Source of the DNA: Planctomycetota bacterium | Lineage (GTDB): Bacteria; Planctomycetota; Planctomycetia; Pirellulales; Thermoguttaceae | Reading direction: 5' to 3' | DNA: 6,932 bases | Assembly: GCA_023397045.1 (NCBI GenBank) | Contig: JAEWUR010000328.1 | Location: forward strand, 1-6,932 | Shown: positions 6,901 through 6,932 of the stretch, piece after piece | Position numbering within the stretch: position 1 is the first letter of the stretch | Layout: each line of letters opens with the position of its first letter | Position numbers and translations under genes: made by a program | Notes under the pieces: model-generated | The model's input: only the letters and a program-made list of their open reading frames with translations | Database searches by the model: none | Told to the model about the DNA's origin: nothing

Positions 6901-6931
6901 GCACGTTCTGTTGGAGCGTGTTGGATTCATC
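2..6931 (-). CDS. Partial giant modular repeat protein, probably secreted or surface-exposed; both ends outside window
   Basis: Translating every codon of this frame gives 2310 residues with no stop, and the same register holds at each conserved repeat core (Met codons at 6230-6232, 5480-5482, 3962-3964, 2117-2119 and 467-469), so there is no frameshift. It has no start, signal peptide or C-terminal anchor because it continues past both edges. Order of modules: beta modules, repeat 1, beta module, repeats 2-5, helical stretch, two beta modules, repeat 6, split Ig-like module, repeats 7-13, second Ig-like module, repeats 14-18. Composition is acidic, Thr/Asn/Gly/Val-rich, about 40 Lys and five Cys, with no hydrophobic transmembrane segment, which fits an extracellular protein. 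No catalytic motif was recognised. Codon choice is strongly biased against TTA, CTA and TCA. Such proteins are known from planctomycetes and often annotated hypothetical or as calcium-binding repeat proteins; a structural or adhesive role is inference. Certainty is high for coding, low for function. Confidence 0.97.
923..1414 (-). other. Bacterial Ig-like module (SbsA/Big_5-like), uninterrupted copy
   Basis: Residues 1840-2003. DRVGPIVTDVVLADRTPLIE, LIVVFSENMYTGTKQDGTPG, VLNPQNWSLYRNGINI, KYEAVLSFNALATGKYTLVA, WDAAMNFDV, then GNALDGDYDGIAGVD and PGFTINFGAS. The 'V.F...M ... N..N..L..NG ... L..G.YTL......D..GN.LDGD.DG.AG' order is typical of the Ig-like domains with an 'opposite-sign inequality' motif found in many bacterial surface proteins. 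LDGDYDGIAGVD is a likely calcium-type loop. It joins repeat 13 to repeat 14 without a linker. Confidence 0.7.
1415..2779 (-). repeat. Run of seven surface-protein repeat units (7-13)
   Basis: Units: 7 at 2779-2630 (core VAVDADGNHILTWTAYD, end VYYQVYKADG); 8 at 2599-2357 (core VACDADGDFIVTW, end IFARRFNSMGQSVG; enlarged to 81 residues by a segment with DENGDAALDLNNDGIVDGHP); 9 at 2356-2177 (DAFRVNTYTTNDQ, VAMNASGEFVITW, VYARRFDSFGQPIG); 10 at 2176-2000 (QEFRVNVTTANDQ, VAMAEDGGFIVVW, IIARSYNADG); 11 at 1999-1838 (EVIVNSITTGDQ, VAMNTAGTAFVVTW, VYCRPF); 12 at 1747-1577 (DILVSATTQGNQ, AAMATDGSFVITW, IFFQRFTAEG); 13 at 1576-1415 (VETRANITTAGKQ, IGADASGNFVIAW, DVYRYISANS). A 10-residue proline-rich spacer separates 7 from 8, and a 30-residue acidic linker separates 11 from 12. 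Unit 13 loses its last strand before the second Ig-like module. Confidence 0.88.
1748..1837 (-). other. Acidic linker between repeat units 11 and 12
   Basis: Residues about 1699-1728. After VTSIAPLTHQVTVP comes ETEDEEPTIEEIPY, nine acidic residues in about fourteen. No fold suggested; probably an exposed flexible segment. Confidence 0.6.
2780..2830 (-). other. Gly/Thr/Pro-rich linker
   Basis: Residues about 1368-1384 (IPVNPDPGTGGGTSTVG). Low-complexity flexible linker between the split Ig-like module and the start of the seven-unit repeat run. Confidence 0.6.
3242..3733 (-). other. 164-codon insertion inside the first Ig-like module (two nested modules)
   Basis: Residues 1067-1230, estimated by aligning the two Ig-like modules of this protein by eye. 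The insertion holds two recognisable pieces: a short module at 3682-3491 (AISTQLTVGSSAGLPSSGNF, KIKVDNEVMLVTG, TLTVVRGYDGTTPAAHAANA), and a sixth 'IQ.AL'-type module at 3490-3245 (SMKDALRTAIETLAGG helix, GVTVAYSNGKFQVTFDGNYR, SPLQMAVG). Exact edges are uncertain by about ten residues. Confidence 0.6.
3491..3682 (-). other. Short module with VRGxxGTxxxAH signature
   Basis: Residues 1084-1147. The order is ISTQLTVGSSAGLPSSGNF, KIKVDNEVMLVTGG, KTLTVVRGYDGTTPAAHAAN. The pattern 'T.L.V.S..G.P..G...I.(V/I)D.E.M.VT......L.V.RG..GT..A.H....V' is one I recall from phage tail or virion structural proteins and from some bacterial surface proteins. I cannot name the family. It is complete by comparison with that pattern and carries no indel. 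Confidence 0.55.
3884..4039 (-). repeat. Surface-protein repeat unit 6 (solitary)
   Basis: Residues 965-1016. The opening is diverged (DAASPVTVREVYSDVGTYRN), but the core IGMSSDGDFVQVWSQYDNGS and end NIYYRTFQES keep the pattern. It is a single unit placed between an 'IQ.AL' module and the split Ig-like module, at 52 residues one of the shorter units. Confidence 0.75.
4040..4381 (-). other. Beta module of 'IQ.AL' type, copy 5 (best-preserved)
   Basis: Residues 851-964. Runs TSEVQRVVFSQTG, GSFTMTVGGVTTASIGFNA, a short helix (NMNAVAGNMEAELQVM), YPGVSVNYVPGG, WVFNVTFGG and GVDQPAIRIN. The opening 'E.QR..F....G.F......G..T..I.(F/Y)(N/D)A' followed by helix, V.V, F.VTF.G is a pattern I recall from repeated modules in planctomycete giant proteins; I cannot give an accession. 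The tail (AVFEVVKGKSEEV) leads into repeat 6. Confidence 0.65.
4382..4849 (-). other. Beta module of 'IQ.AL' type, copy 4
   Basis: Residues 695-850. Begins with MAASVILTSDNVANNQRDG, then TTFMVTVDPAAVSGTFTLRL, YTDIQVTPVFYD, the helix-like TAGTIDAAISGAGLG, GPVTVRLVP, and YEVTFVGEVHETSFGLIV. The GTFTLRLYKG start and YEVTFVG end line up with GSFTMTVGG and FNVTFGG of the next copy, which makes these two the clearest adjacent pair. It closes with KNELKLSDTVT at the boundary to copy 5. Confidence 0.6.
4862..5041 (-). other. Helical stretch interrupting repeat unit 5
   Basis: Residues about 631-690, running from VSEEDVDLLIYQQLIDLK through NPGITDYELGQARLQLEK to YFGLLRGQAYAAMFSQFDADP. It is rich in Leu, Gln, Glu, Ala and Tyr, with NPG as a probable break between two helices. 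It is the only long helix-favouring segment in an otherwise strand-rich protein and sits where the second half of a repeat unit is expected. No family recognised. The + strand triplet TAA at 5012-5014 is a sense Leu codon (TTA) here, the only TTA seen in the gene. Confidence 0.6.
5039..5707 (-). repeat. Tandem surface-protein repeat units 2-5 (degenerating towards the C-terminal side)
   Basis: Four consecutive units: unit 2 at 5707-5540 (DEFLVNTTITG, core VGVDGRGNFTIAWQS, end IKAQRFDYNG); unit 3 at 5539-5345 (NEFDVSNENT, core VAMSNDGVTAIGW, end VWAKVYDANG); unit 4 at 5344-5174 (degenerate start, core FDSADNFVITCG, end LYDAQGNVTG); unit 5 at 5173-5039 (PQFRVNSAS, core PALDADGDLVVSYTG). The usual Trp of the core is Cys in unit 4 and Tyr in unit 5. 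Unit 5 lacks the final YA.RF...G half, which is replaced by the helical stretch that follows. Units share pattern but not close identity, so the duplications are old. Confidence 0.85.
5708..6124 (-). other. Beta module of 'IQ.AL' type, copy 3, ending in a DMNHDG calcium-type loop
   Basis: Residues 270-408. After IQNIAVEIPLGETFTAKL come STDITFDS, a clear helix (LALAKTALDVQKELIALG), then RVTVER, YVLHIQWGG and IPTVTL, matching the helix, V.V strand and aromatic strand order of the other copies. The C-terminal part contains SFIADMNHDGVAETGIQSVL; DMNHDGVAE has the D.N.DG...E spacing of EF-hand or dockerin-like loops, without the usual acidic residue at loop position 12. This tail leads directly into repeat 2. 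Confidence 0.6.
6125..6319 (-). repeat. Surface-protein repeat unit 1 (FRVN...DGDFVITW type)
   Basis: Residues 205-269. Starts DEFRVNSTEID, has the core VAMDTDGDFVITWQSEA and ends SDVYARRFTPSG, so it carries every conserved element. It stands alone between two 'IQ.AL' modules rather than in a tandem run. The alternating hydrophobic pattern suggests a small beta-meander such as a propeller blade, but this is inference from the sequence pattern. Confidence 0.85.
6320..6727 (-). other. Beta module of 'IQ.AL' type, copy 2
   Basis: Residues 69-204. Begins RCFLPAADVTNVRV and contains NIKFALEDGTF, then a proline- and tyrosine-rich stretch with ANISAALGSPAGPYYG, SVKVTAL, and the most typical core of the family here, EFEITFVGNSGKLQQPLMTV. 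The tail (ASSKIIKQSS) runs directly into repeat 1. The core E.TFVG corresponds to FNVTFGG in copy 5 and YEVTFVG in copy 4. Secondary structure appears mostly beta by residue pattern. Function unknown; likely a structural domain. Confidence 0.6.
6728..6931 (-). other. Beta module of 'IQ.AL' type, copy 1 (N-terminal part cut by window edge)
   Basis: Residues 1-68. A helix-like stretch (TLQQNVLEIQTALQTSG) is followed by strand-like DVTVEA, then FVIRYG and LTVENL. This is the second half of a module that recurs five more times in the protein: short amphipathic helix, V.V strand, an aromatic-containing strand ending in G, then a loop and L.V. The first half lies upstream of the window. I recognise the general pattern from planctomycete giant proteins but cannot name a family with certainty. 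Confidence 0.6.
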
Positions 6932-6932
6932 G

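Noticed and set aside
2..6931. CRISPR array, tandem DNA repeats, tRNA or rRNA
   Set aside because: Repeats are protein-level with irregular spacing and no identical direct repeats with unique spacers. The entire window is occupied by one open coding frame and no RNA-like sequence was recognised.

Overview
The window is the interior of one very large protein-coding gene on the minus strand. The minus-strand frame whose codons occupy + positions 2-4, 5-7 and so on up to 6929-6931 was translated row by row. It is open for all 2310 codons, with no stop, no frameshift, and neither a start nor a stop inside the window. The N-terminal side is at high coordinates and the gene runs off both edges. There is no intergenic sequence, RNA gene, promoter, terminator, insertion sequence or CRISPR array. 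The long plus-strand open frames are codon-aligned shadows of this gene.

The product looks like a giant, modular, beta-rich secreted or cell-surface protein. It has about five cysteines and under 2% lysine, and is rich in Asp, Gly, Thr, Val and Asn. At least 18 diverged repeats of about 50-80 residues carry the pattern (E)FRVN..T..(N/D)Q....VAMD.DG(D/N)FVV.W.S......(V/I)YA(R/Q)RF...G..(V/I)G. They are interleaved with six diverged beta modules of a second type (helix such as EIQTAL, then V.V......F.(V/I).F.G......L.V), two bacterial Ig-like modules (V.FSENM ... NPQNW ... L..GKYTL), one short helical stretch and a few linkers. Below, residue numbers count from the first codon in the window (6929-6931 = residue 1).

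Layout from N to C: beta modules (6931-6320), repeat 1 (6319-6125), beta module (6124-5708), repeats 2-5 (5707-5039), helical stretch (5041-4862), two beta modules (4849-4040), repeat 6 (4039-3884), an Ig-like module split by a 164-codon insertion (3883-2831), a Gly/Thr linker, seven successive repeats (2779-1415), a second Ig-like module (1414-923), and repeats 14-18 (922-2, the last cut by the window edge).

The combination of these repeats with Ig-like and 'IQ.AL' modules in one huge high-GC gene is what I associate with Planctomycetes (Pirellula-type), whose genomes carry many giant surface-protein genes. Similar repeats also occur in cyanobacterial and proteobacterial calcium-binding or surface proteins, so the taxonomic call is inference. 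No enzymatic motif is visible. An architectural, adhesive or surface-layer role is plausible but not proven.
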